In this document: positions 1 through 7,390 of the stretch, one piece after another
Position numbering within the stretch: position 1 is the first letter of the stretch
How the letters are laid out: every line of letters begins with the position of its first letter
Origin: JBGZEX01 sp041846495
GTDB taxonomy: Bacteria; Bacteroidota; Bacteroidia; Bacteroidales; Marinifilaceae
DNA length: 10,624 nucleotides
Reading direction: 5' to 3'
NCBI GenBank assembly: GCA_041846495.1
Contig: JBGZEX010000022.1
Location: 1-10,624, forward strand
Program-made: the position numbers and the translations under genes
Notes under the pieces: model-generated
Databases searched by the model: none
What the model was told of the DNA's origin: nothing
What the model saw: only the letters and a program-made list of their open reading frames with translations

Positions 1-175
1 ATGTTGCAGGATTTTTAAAATGAGTTATTTGGAAAATATGGATATTCGCCGGATTTCGGAAGAACTGCAGATTTCCGAATCTACCGTAAAAACTCAGAGA
101 CAGCGGGCTAAAAAATATCTTCGGCAGCGATTGAAGAATTTATATGCGATTATGGCTATTTTATGTTTCCCTTGA
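1..175 (+). CDS. ECF-type RNA polymerase sigma factor, C-terminal fragment (region 4)
   Basis: The frame whose first full codon is at base 2 runs open to a TGA at 173-175. It encodes about 57 residues that match the C-terminal part of a sigma-70 region 4 domain. The sequence has the pattern SYLENMDIRRISEELQISES followed by TVKTQRQRAKKYLR, a helix-turn-helix that in this family contacts the -35 promoter element. A short hydrophobic tail (YAIMAILCFP) closes the protein; Bacteroidota ECF factors often end this way. The 5' part, with region 2 and the start codon, lies outside the window. The next gene is a FecR-like anti-sigma factor, so this is very probably the FecI-like partner that transcribes the downstream uptake operon. 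The pairing is inferred from gene order. Sigma-factor identity is fairly secure even from the fragment; the exact ECF group is not. Confidence 0.85.
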   Translation, partial: CCRIFKMSYLENMDIRRISEELQISESTVKTQRQRAKKYLRQRLKNLYAIMAILCFP

Positions 176-302
176 ATTGGTTTTATAAGATACTTCGGTA
201 TAAAACTTCACACTTCTTGCCCTAAGCCTGTGTTTGATGTCGAATTCGGGTTAATTTCCGGAGTCGGAATTCGTTTTGTTCCGAATTTCAAGGATTCGGT
301 TT

Positions 303-351
303 TTCGATATTGTATTTTCGGATATCGAACGGCATAAAAAAATCTTTTTTT
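303..351 (+). promoter_or_regulatory. Hairpin plus A/T tracts in the sigma-FecR gap (possible terminator, attenuator or promoter region)
   Basis: The 224-bp gap 176-399 holds no gene. It contains a perfect 8-bp inverted repeat, TTCGATAT at 303-310 and ATATCGAA at 322-329, with an 11-base loop. A run of seven A (336-342), TC, and seven T (345-351) follows, and this could form a small A/T hairpin of its own. The T run begins 15 bases after the main stem, so this is not a classic intrinsic terminator, but it could end or attenuate sigma-factor transcription or act as a protein-binding site. No perfect Bacteroides-type -7 element (TAnnTTTG) was found in the gap; the closest are TATTTTCG at 313-320 and TGTGTTTG near 230, each with one mismatch. 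The gap also repeats short TTCCG and ATTCGG words without a clear periodicity. Function is inferred. Confidence 0.3.
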
Positions 352-399
352 GTAGTCCTTTTTCTTTTTCGTCGGTTTTAGTAATAAATATTTGAAAAA

Positions 400-1569
400 A
401 TGAAGTCTGAATATTATATGCCGGAAGAAATATCCCGACTTATCTTGCGCACATTAAAAGGAGTTGCCGAGCCGGAACAGGAGGCTCGTTTGGCGGCTTG
501 GTTGGAGGAAAGCGAGGCGAATCGCAGATTTTATGACCGTTTGAAAGATAAAGAATATCGATGGGAACGGTTGAGAGAATTCGGCAGTTACGATTCTTTT
601 GAGGATTGGAAAAAAATCGAGACCGGGCTTCGTAGAGGTCGTCGGATTCGATTGCGTAAGTTTTGGTATGCTGCGATTTCGGTGATTGTTTTGGGAGTCG
701 GAGGATATTTTTTTCATTCGAATTTTTCTACGGAGATTTCGGATGGGAGCAGGATAGTGGCGGGACATTATCAGGCCAAATTGCTTCTTCCGGAGGGAGA
801 AGTCATTGCATTGGGAGGAGATGCGGCAAAAGATGCCTTAGCCTTGTCCGTTCTTAGGGAGAAGGTGGAAAGTAACGGGCGGGAATTGATTTACGGACAG
901 TCCGAATCGACGAATTCTCGCATGCATATATTACAAGTGCCCCGGGGAGGAGAATACAGGATTGTTTTATCCGATGGTACCCAAGTGTGGTTGAATGCAG
1001 AGACGGAATTATCTTATCCGGCTTATTTTACGGGAGGTGAACGCAGGGTGAGTTTAAGCGGAGAGGCTTATTTCGAAGTTGTTCGGGATGAAGCTCATCC
1101 TTTTTATGTGGAAGCCAGAGGAGTGGAGGTGAAGGTATTGGGAACTTCGTTTAATATATCGGCTTATCGAGAGGAAAGTTACCGGGCCACTTTGGTCGAA
1201 GGTAAGGTCGAGATTGCATCGGCTTCTCGTTGTATAGAGCTTTTTCCGGGAGAACAGGCTTTTGCGGAGGCCGGAAGTTTGGAGGTAAGGCGAGTAAATG
1301 TCGGAAATTACATAGGTTGGAGATCCCGTAGATTTATTTATGAAGATGAAGTTTTGGAAGAAGTGTTCAGGGATTTGGAACGTTGGTATGATGTAGAAAT
1401 AAATTTCGGGAAATCCGCTATAGGGAATTTGCATTTTACTGCGAATATATCCAGAGATATACCGTTGGATGAAGTGTTGGATATTATTGCTTATGCGGCT
1501 TGTGTAAAGTTTGAAATAAAAGAGCGCAAGATTACGGTGTATCCGGATAAAAGCCGTCGCGGAATTTAG
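400..1569 (+). CDS. FecR-family anti-sigma factor with C-terminal DUF4974
   Basis: This is an inner-membrane regulator expected to hold the upstream ECF sigma factor and release or activate it on a signal from the receptor. The first ~86 residues are cytoplasmic and highly charged and would bind sigma. One membrane segment follows at about 87-105 (WYAAISVIVLGVGGYFF), preceded by an arginine-rich stretch (RRGRRIRLRK) that fits a cytoplasmic N-terminus. The periplasmic FecR domain spans about 178-275 and has the typical PRGGEYRIVLSDGTQVWLNA start and a GEAYFEV core. A DUF4974 domain follows at about 311-381, with YEDEVLEEVFRDLERWYDV and then IPLDEVLDII. The length of 389 aa is normal for Bacteroidota FecR proteins. 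The chosen ATG follows an A-rich leader (TTTGAAAAA), and the protein begins directly with the expected N-terminal helix. It lies 224 bp after the sigma gene and 48 bp before the receptor gene. The receptor carries an STN domain, the known FecR contact, which supports a working FecI-FecR-FecA-like relay. Confidence 0.95.
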   Translation: MKSEYYMPEEISRLILRTLKGVAEPEQEARLAAWLEESEANRRFYDRLKDKEYRWERLREFGSYDSFEDWKKIETGLRRGRRIRLRKFWYAAISVIVLGVGGYFFHSNFSTEISDGSRIVAGHYQAKLLLPEGEVIALGGDAAKDALALSVLREKVESNGRELIYGQSESTNSRMHILQVPRGGEYRIVLSDGTQVWLNAETELSYPAYFTGGERRVSLSGEAYFEVVRDEAHPFYVEARGVEVKVLGTSFNISAYREESYRATLVEGKVEIASASRCIELFPGEQAFAEAGSLEVRRVNVGNYIGWRSRRFIYEDEVLEEVFRDLERWYDVEINFGKSAIGNLHFTANISRDIPLDEVLDIIAYAACVKFEIKERKITVYPDKSRRGI

Positions 1570-1617
1570 GCGGGTCTGAGTTAGAATGAATAATCAGGTA
1601 AATATATTGTAAAATTT

Positions 1618-4600
1618 ATGAAGAAAAATTATGTTTTTGACATCGGGGGCAATTGTTTGAAATGGTTGTTCTCTTTGTTGATTATGGGGATGTCGATGGA
1701 AAACATTTCGGCACAACCTTTGGATGAGGTTTCGTTGGATTTGAAGAATGTTTCGCTTAAGAGAGTATTGGATGAGATTACCGCTCAGACGGGGTATAGT
1801 TTTGCCTATACTACCGAAATTATCGAAGAGGCGGGAAAGGTGAGCATATCGGTAAAGAAAGAGGCTTTAGATAAGGTCCTCCGGCTTTGTCTTGCAGGTA
1901 AGGGGCTCGGATTCGAATTTCGGGATAAACTGATTGTGATTTCTCCGAAACTGAATTCTGTAGAGAACCGACAGCAGCCGAAAAAGAAAGAGATAAAAGG
2001 AGTCGTATACGATAAGAGCGGGGCGGTGATGCCGGGAGTGACCGTTCAACTTAAAGGTAGTTCCACCGGAATAATATCCGATGAGAACGGGGTTTTCGTT
2101 TTGAATGTTTCCGAAGCTACGGATATCGTATTGGTATTTTCATTTGTAGGTATGCGTACGAAGGAGGTTGCGGTAAAAGGGGATGCTCCTCTTAAAGTAG
2201 TGCTCGAGGAAGAGGTGACTCATATGGAAGAAGTGGTGGTTACGGGTATTTTTCAGAAAAAAAAGGATACTTATACGGGAGCCGTTTCCGTTATTACCGA
2301 AAAAGATTTGAAGACAGCCAACAATAAAAATCTACTGACGGCTATCAGTACGCTCGACCCTTCGTTTAATATGTTGGTCAATAACGAATTCGGTTCGGAT
2401 CCCAACCGTTTGCCCGATATACAGATAAGAGGGGTATCGAGTCTTCCCAATTTGGAAGGTTTGAAAGACAATACCAAAGTGGAATTGAATGTTCCCCTTA
2501 TCATAATGGACGGATTTGAAATAGATTTGCGGAGAATGATGGATTTGAATCAGAATGAAGTTGCTTCCATCACCTTGTTGAAAGACGGTACGGCTACCGC
2601 ACTTTACGGTTCACGGGGGGCTAACGGCGTGATTGTCATAACGACTAAAGAACCCGAGGCCGGTAAATTACGGATTTCTTACAATAGCGAATTGAATATT
2701 GAAATCCCGGATTTGACCGACTATCATCTTTTGAATGCTAAGGATAAGTTGGAATTGGAGCGATTGTCGGGATTTTACAATAGTACGGCGAGTTATAGGG
2801 ATTTTCTTTTGAAGAAGAAATATGCCGCTCTATTAGAGGACGTCGTGCGCGGAGTGGACACTTACTGGTTGGCAAAACCTTTGCGTACGGGTGTGGGACA
2901 TCGACACGGATTGCGTTTGGAGGGAGGCGATAAAAGTTTTCGTTATTCGGCTTCGCTTCAATACAATGGAGTAGCCGGTGTTATGAAAGAATCCGATAGG
3001 AATAGCTTCAACGGAGGGATCAATCTTTCCTATCATCATGAGAAATTGATTTTCCGTAACGATTTGACGATAGGTATAACCAAATCCAATGATTCGCCTT
3101 ACGGAAATTTTTCCGACTATGCCAAGTTGAATCCTTATTGGACTCCTTATGATGATAAGGGGAAAATGTTGAAATTGTTTGACGACGATACGGATTTTTG
3201 GGGAGGCGCATTGCCGAAAAATCCGTTGTATAATGCAACGCTGCATATGATTAAGCAGGATTCGTATACGAATATTTCCAATAAATTTTCTATAGAATGG
3301 AGACCTTGGGAAGGTTTTATCGCTCGCGGTCGGGCGGGTATATCCACAAGGATGTCGGAGAAAGATGATTTTAAACCGGCACGGCATACCGATTTCGAAG
3401 GCAGAGAATATAAGGATGACGGCGTATTCAGAAAAGGACGTTATGTTTACGGCAGCGGACGTACGTACGGTTATGAATTTGCTTTGACCTTGAATTATTC
3501 GAAATTGTTTGCAGAAAAGCATCTTTTGTATGCAGGACTCAATATGGATATTACCTCCAATAAAGAAAGATATTATAATTTCGTAGTGGAAGGTTTTGTC
3601 GAAGAGACTTTGGATTTTTTGGGATCGGCTTTGCAGTATCAAAAAAACGGGAAACCCTCCGGTTCCGAGGCTACGAGCCGTCGCATAGGAGTGGTTTCGA
3701 ATTTGAACTATGCTTTCGATAATCGTTATTATGTGGATATCGCCTATCGTACGGACGGCTCCTCTCAATTCGGAAAAAACAAAAGGTTTGCTCCGTTTTA
3801 TTCTGCCGGTTTGGGTTGGAATATTCACAGAGAACATTTTATGGAGAAAATCGATTTTATAGATCGGTTGAAGCTTCGCTTTTCTTACGGTCAGACGGGG
3901 TCGCAGAAATTCAATGTCTACCAGGCTTTGACTACTTATGGTTATTATTTGAACGACCGTTATTTTCAATGGTTAGGGTCTTATCAGAAAGCACTCGGTA
4001 ATCCCGATTTGGAATGGCAGATTACGGATAAATGGAATGCCGGTTTGGAAGTGAATTTGTGGAAAAACAGATTGAGTTTTGTTGCCGATATATATTGGGA
4101 ACAAACGTCGAATCTTTTGTCTTCTTTGGAGTTGTTCTATTCGAACGGATTTACTTCATACGTGGAAAATGTCGGCAAGGTGGAAAATCGCGGTTTCGAG
4201 TTGAAAGCGACGGCCTTTCTTGTACGGGATACGGAAAGTCGTTTTATATGGACCGTATCCGGGGCTTTGGTACACAATAGAGATAAGGTGGTAAAATTGT
4301 CCGAAGCGATGAAAAGCGAGAATGCAAAATTACTTCTCAAAAAAGGCGGTGCTTCCAATACGATTATTCAGGAAGGAGAATCGCAGAACACCATATATGT
4401 AGTCCCCTCTTTAGGCATCGATCCCAATAGCGGAAGAGAGTTGTTTTTGAAGAAAAACGGAGAAGTGTCTTATACTTGGGATGCTCGGGACAGAGTCGCT
4501 TTCGGATTGAAAGAGCCGAAGTACAGAGGGAATTTTTCTACCAATGTACGTTGGAAAGCATTTACTTTGAGTATGACATTCGATTATCGTTTCGGCGGAC

Positions 4601-4971
4601 AATTGTATAATGCGACTTTAGTTTCCAAGGTGGAAAATGCGGATAAAAACTACAATGTGGATGAGCGGGTATTGAAAGACCGTTGGAAGGAAGTCGGCGA
4701 CCGTACTTTTTTCAAAGGGCTGAACAACACGACGTCTACCTATGCGACCTCCCGTTTCGTACAGGATGAAAAAACGCTTGCGTTCAAAAACCTGCATTTG
4801 AGTTATGAGTTTCAGGACAATCCGTGGTTGAAAACGAATCTCGGCATACATTCGCTTTCTTTGAGCGGGAATGCAAGTGATTTATTTCACAAATCCACGA
4901 TAAAGCAAGAAAGGGGATTGAGTTATCCTTTTGCCCGCCGGTTTTCATTTTCTTTATCGGCATGGTTTTGA
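1618..4971 (+). CDS. SusC/RagA-family TonB-dependent outer-membrane receptor with STN signalling domain
   Basis: This is the outer-membrane transporter, which imports ligand using TonB-ExbBD energy. A long signal peptide (about 1-32, cleavage likely after NISA) leads into an STN (secretin/TonB N-terminal short) domain at about 36-110, beginning EVSLDLKNVSLKRVLDEI. A carboxypeptidase-regulatory-like beta domain follows at about 126-198 (KGVVYDKSGAVMPGVTVQLK). The TonB-box region MEEVVVTGIF is at about 203-212 and the plug at about 215-345. The plug ends in the SusC-type signature LLKDGTATALYGSRGANGV, followed by IVITTK. The rest is a beta-barrel of about 770 residues ending in an aromatic residue (SLSAWF), as needed for insertion by BAM. 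At 1117 aa the length is typical of STN-bearing SusC proteins. SusD is encoded 71 bp downstream. The STN domain shows that this receptor is regulated through the adjacent FecR. Substrate cannot be told from sequence; both polysaccharide and peptide receptors share this architecture. Confidence 0.97.
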   Translation: MKKNYVFDIGGNCLKWLFSLLIMGMSMENISAQPLDEVSLDLKNVSLKRVLDEITAQTGYSFAYTTEIIEEAGKVSISVKKEALDKVLRLCLAGKGLGFEFRDKLIVISPKLNSVENRQQPKKKEIKGVVYDKSGAVMPGVTVQLKGSSTGIISDENGVFVLNVSEATDIVLVFSFVGMRTKEVAVKGDAPLKVVLEEEVTHMEEVVVTGIFQKKKDTYTGAVSVITEKDLKTANNKNLLTAISTLDPSFNMLVNNEFGSDPNRLPDIQIRGVSSLPNLEGLKDNTKVELNVPLIIMDGFEIDLRRMMDLNQNEVASITLLKDGTATALYGSRGANGVIVITTKEPEAGKLRISYNSELNIEIPDLTDYHLLNAKDKLELERLSGFYNSTASYRDFLLKKKYAALLEDVVRGVDTYWLAKPLRTGVGHRHGLRLEGGDKSFRYSASLQYNGVAGVMKESDRNSFNGGINLSYHHEKLIFRNDLTIGITKSNDSPYGNFSDYAKLNPYWTPYDDKGKMLKLFDDDTDFWGGALPKNPLYNATLHMIKQDSYTNISNKFSIEWRPWEGFIARGRAGISTRMSEKDDFKPARHTDFEGREYKDDGVFRKGRYVYGSGRTYGYEFALTLNYSKLFAEKHLLYAGLNMDITSNKERYYNFVVEGFVEETLDFLGSALQYQKNGKPSGSEATSRRIGVVSNLNYAFDNRYYVDIAYRTDGSSQFGKNKRFAPFYSAGLGWNIHREHFMEKIDFIDRLKLRFSYGQTGSQKFNVYQALTTYGYYLNDRYFQWLGSYQKALGNPDLEWQITDKWNAGLEVNLWKNRLSFVADIYWEQTSNLLSSLELFYSNGFTSYVENVGKVENRGFELKATAFLVRDTESRFIWTVSGALVHNRDKVVKLSEAMKSENAKLLLKKGGASNTIIQEGESQNTIYVVPSLGIDPNSGRELFLKKNGEVSYTWDARDRVAFGLKEPKYRGNFSTNVRWKAFTLSMTFDYRFGGQLYNATLVSKVENADKNYNVDERVLKDRWKEVGDRTFFKGLNNTTSTYATSRFVQDEKTLAFKNLHLSYEFQDNPWLKTNLGIHSLSLSGNASDLFHKSTIKQERGLSYPFARRFSFSLSAWF

Positions 4972-4990
4972 TTGTGAGAGGAAATCGACT

Positions 4991-5006
4991 AATCCGGATT
5001 GCGGAT
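4991..5006 (+). promoter_or_regulatory. Small palindrome/hairpin between the SusC and SusD genes
   Basis: The 71-bp SusC-SusD gap contains the perfect 10-bp palindrome AATCCGGATT (4991-5000). It overlaps a 5-bp stem, ATCCG at 4992-4996 and CGGAT at 5002-5006, with a 5-base loop. No T run follows, so it is not a terminator. It could be an RNA processing or stability element that tunes SusC relative to SusD, or it could be chance. I infer no specific factor. Confidence 0.2.
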
Positions 5007-5042
5007 AATTAAAATGTTTTTACTGATCAATGAAATAAAATA

Positions 5043-6458
5043 ATGATGAAGTATTTAAAATATATGATAATATTCTCGATGGTTTTATCTACCGCATGCA
5101 GTAATTGGCTGGACGTATCGCCGGGAATGGAGAAAGAAAAAAAGGATGCCCTCGCTTCTCAGGATGGAATTCGGAAAGTGTTGATTGGAGCATATATCCG
5201 AATGAAAACGGAGAAATTGTACGGAAAAGAAATGACTTACGGATTTACGGAATGTTTGGCACAACACTGGCAATCCACATCAAAAACATCCCTGAGCGGA
5301 TATTTGAAAAAATACGATTATAAGGCAAAGTTGGTGGAGGATATGGCAGGAGATATCTTCAACAATCTCTATAAGGTGATTGCCGATGTAAACGGATTGT
5401 TGGTCGACGACGGAATCGATGCCCATAAGGAAATGCTCGAGGCGGATAATTACGAATTGATAAAAGGCGAGGCTTTGGCCGTACGTGCTTTTTGCCATTT
5501 CGATTTGCTCCGCCTTTTCGGTCCGATGCCCGATAAAATACCTGAAGGACAAATTCTGCCCTATGTGACGGTCGTTTCCAAAAATCCTAATGCGATGCAT
5601 TCTTGGGAAGAATTCACTTCCTATCTGTTAAAAGATTTGGATGAAGCGGAAAAATATTTCGAAAAAACGGATCCTATTTGCAATCTTTCATTGGAGAAGT
5701 TGAATAATCCGGCTTCGACGGTGGAAGACAGATTTATGTACTACCGGCAAATGCGTATGAACTATTATGCCGTTTGTGCATTAAAAGCCAGGATTTATCT
5801 GTGGATGGGCGATAAAAAACAAGCCTTGAAATATGCTAAAACGGTGATGACGGCAAAGGATAAGGAAGGAAAGCCTATGTATCGTCTTGGAAATAGCAAC
5901 GATGTTGCAAATTTGGATTATACTCTTTCCTCGGAACATATTTTTAATCTGAACGTATACAATCTCGAATCTACATTGGGAAGTAGCAAGGAGTATCAAA
6001 TGAGCAAAAACGAACTCTTTAGACATTTTTATGAAAAAGGAACGACGGATATTCGTTTTACCAATCTATGGGAAGAGGTAACGGAGGGGTATTATAAAAA
6101 ACATTATTTAAAGAAATACCGTCAGACGGAGAGAATGCCGGAGATGGCTAAAAACTCCATACCCCTGATTCGTCTTTATGAGATGTATTTGATCGCTATG
6201 GAATGCGGAGATTTGACGGAAGCGAATGCATTGTACAAGGAGATGTGTATGGCACGCAATACACCGCAGGTGGAAATAAAATCGACGGAACAACTGAATA
6301 AAATTCTCATATTGGAGTATAATAAAGAATTTTACGGAGAAGGACAGGCTTTTTATGCCTATAAACGTTTGGGAGTGGAAGATATTTTTTATACGACGGA
6401 AAAAGGTTCGGTAGATACGTATATCGTACCCCTTCCCTTACAAGAGAAAAGAGATTGA
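5043..6458 (+). CDS. SusD/RagB-family nutrient-binding outer-membrane lipoprotein
   Basis: This is the surface lipoprotein that caps the SusC barrel and captures ligand. It starts with a lipoprotein signal peptide (about 1-18) ending LSTAC, with the lipidated cysteine at residue 19. The SNWLDVSP segment that follows is characteristic of SusD N-termini. A helical TPR-like SusD core is marked by GEALAVRAFCHFDLLRLFGP at about 142-161. The C-terminal signature is YNKEFYGEGQAFYAYKRLG at about 425-443, with a final YIVPLP segment near the end. The 471 aa are slightly short compared with many SusD proteins, which often run nearer 500-600 aa, but both ends of the family are present and nothing suggests truncation. 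ATG codons stand at 5043 and 5046; either gives the same signal peptide within one residue. It lies 71 bp after SusC and 24 bp before the DUF4843 gene, which indicates co-transcription. The sequence does not reveal the ligand. Confidence 0.96.
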   Translation: MMKYLKYMIIFSMVLSTACSNWLDVSPGMEKEKKDALASQDGIRKVLIGAYIRMKTEKLYGKEMTYGFTECLAQHWQSTSKTSLSGYLKKYDYKAKLVEDMAGDIFNNLYKVIADVNGLLVDDGIDAHKEMLEADNYELIKGEALAVRAFCHFDLLRLFGPMPDKIPEGQILPYVTVVSKNPNAMHSWEEFTSYLLKDLDEAEKYFEKTDPICNLSLEKLNNPASTVEDRFMYYRQMRMNYYAVCALKARIYLWMGDKKQALKYAKTVMTAKDKEGKPMYRLGNSNDVANLDYTLSSEHIFNLNVYNLESTLGSSKEYQMSKNELFRHFYEKGTTDIRFTNLWEEVTEGYYKKHYLKKYRQTERMPEMAKNSIPLIRLYEMYLIAMECGDLTEANALYKEMCMARNTPQVEIKSTEQLNKILILEYNKEFYGEGQAFYAYKRLGVEDIFYTTEKGSVDTYIVPLPLQEKRD

Positions 6459-6482
6459 TAATTTCGATAAAATATCAAAACG

Positions 6483-7334
6483 ATGAAAAGAATATATATA
6501 TTGACAATTTCCATATTTTTCACTGTATTCGGATGCAGCGAAGAGAAGGGACTTTTATTCGATGATACGGATCGATTGCAATTCGTGACAGTTGGGGATA
6601 AGGCGCCGGAAGACTTGATTTATTCTTTTGTGTGGCAAGATGAAACGGTGAAAAGAGATACGGTTTATATTCCTTTGCGCGTGATAGGGCGGGTCGCTTC
6701 GAAAGATCGTTATGTGCGGGTATTTCAAGTTACGGAATACAAGGTGGAGTACAAACGCGATAATAAAGGATATATTGTGGATTCCATTGTTCACGAACTG
6801 AAAAACAAGGCAAAGCCCGGGATACATTACGTGCCTTTCGACGATCCGGAAGTAAAACGCTTGATGAAAATTCGAGCCGACAAGGTCGAAGACGAATTCC
6901 CGGTCATATTATTAAGAGACAAGTCGTTAAAAGATACTTCCATGCGTTTGAGAATACAATTGGGAGTCTCCGAAGATTTTCAATTGGGGGAGCAACAAAC
7001 CATTGCCCGTACTCTCGTGATTTCCGACAAGTTTGAAGAGCCGGAGGCTTGGAAGCGGGTGAAGGCTTTTCTCGGCCCTTATAGTATCCCAAAACATATG
7101 TTGATGATCGAAGTTGTGCGTGCTAAACAACATGATGAAGTAGTAGATGATGAATGGCTTGTGAAGATGGGAGAAGATATTCCGACTCTCGTTTATTGGA
7201 GAGGAAAATTTAAAAAAGCATTGGATGATTTTAACAATGACCCCGAGAACATAAAGAGCGGGATAGCTCCATTGCGGGAAGACCCCGATAAGCCGGGCAG
7301 CGCATTGGTGGATTTTCCGAATCAACAGATTTAA
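6483..7334 (+). CDS. DUF4843 domain-containing lipoprotein
   Basis: This is a predicted lipoprotein of 283 aa. The signal peptide MKRIYILTISIFFTVFGC gives a lipobox with cysteine 18. After a short acidic linker comes a beta-rich region (DRLQFV, then YSFVWQDETVKRDTVYIPLR, then VIGRVASKDRYVRV at about 67-80). That region matches the DUF4843 family, which is found almost only beside SusC/SusD pairs in Bacteroidota. The family has no established biochemical activity; a role as a surface accessory binding protein is inferred from location. No catalytic motif is visible. The C-terminal third is rich in charged residues and Pro/Asp (DDFNNDPEN, then PLREDPDKPG). It lies 24 bp after SusD and 56 bp before the PKD-like gene, in a consistent operon position. 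Family assignment rests on the N-terminal half and the context. Confidence 0.85.
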   Translation: MKRIYILTISIFFTVFGCSEEKGLLFDDTDRLQFVTVGDKAPEDLIYSFVWQDETVKRDTVYIPLRVIGRVASKDRYVRVFQVTEYKVEYKRDNKGYIVDSIVHELKNKAKPGIHYVPFDDPEVKRLMKIRADKVEDEFPVILLRDKSLKDTSMRLRIQLGVSEDFQLGEQQTIARTLVISDKFEEPEAWKRVKAFLGPYSIPKHMLMIEVVRAKQHDEVVDDEWLVKMGEDIPTLVYWRGKFKKALDDFNNDPENIKSGIAPLREDPDKPGSALVDFPNQQI

Positions 7335-7390
7335 AACGCTTGTCGCATTGATGAATAGAGGACAAATCGTGTTCAGTGATTAACAATTAA

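Noticed and set aside
372..399. AATATTTG just before the FecR-gene ATG, as a -7 promoter element.
   Set aside because: It has one mismatch to TAnnTTTG and sits so close that transcription would start at the start codon. It is better read as an ordinary A/T-rich translation leader.
2833..3969. A 378-codon open frame on the minus strand, opposite the SusC-like gene.
   Set aside because: It lies wholly within a well-supported receptor gene, has no recognisable domain and is enriched in Ile, Arg, Phe and His as expected from antisense reading of beta-barrel codons. It is an antisense shadow.
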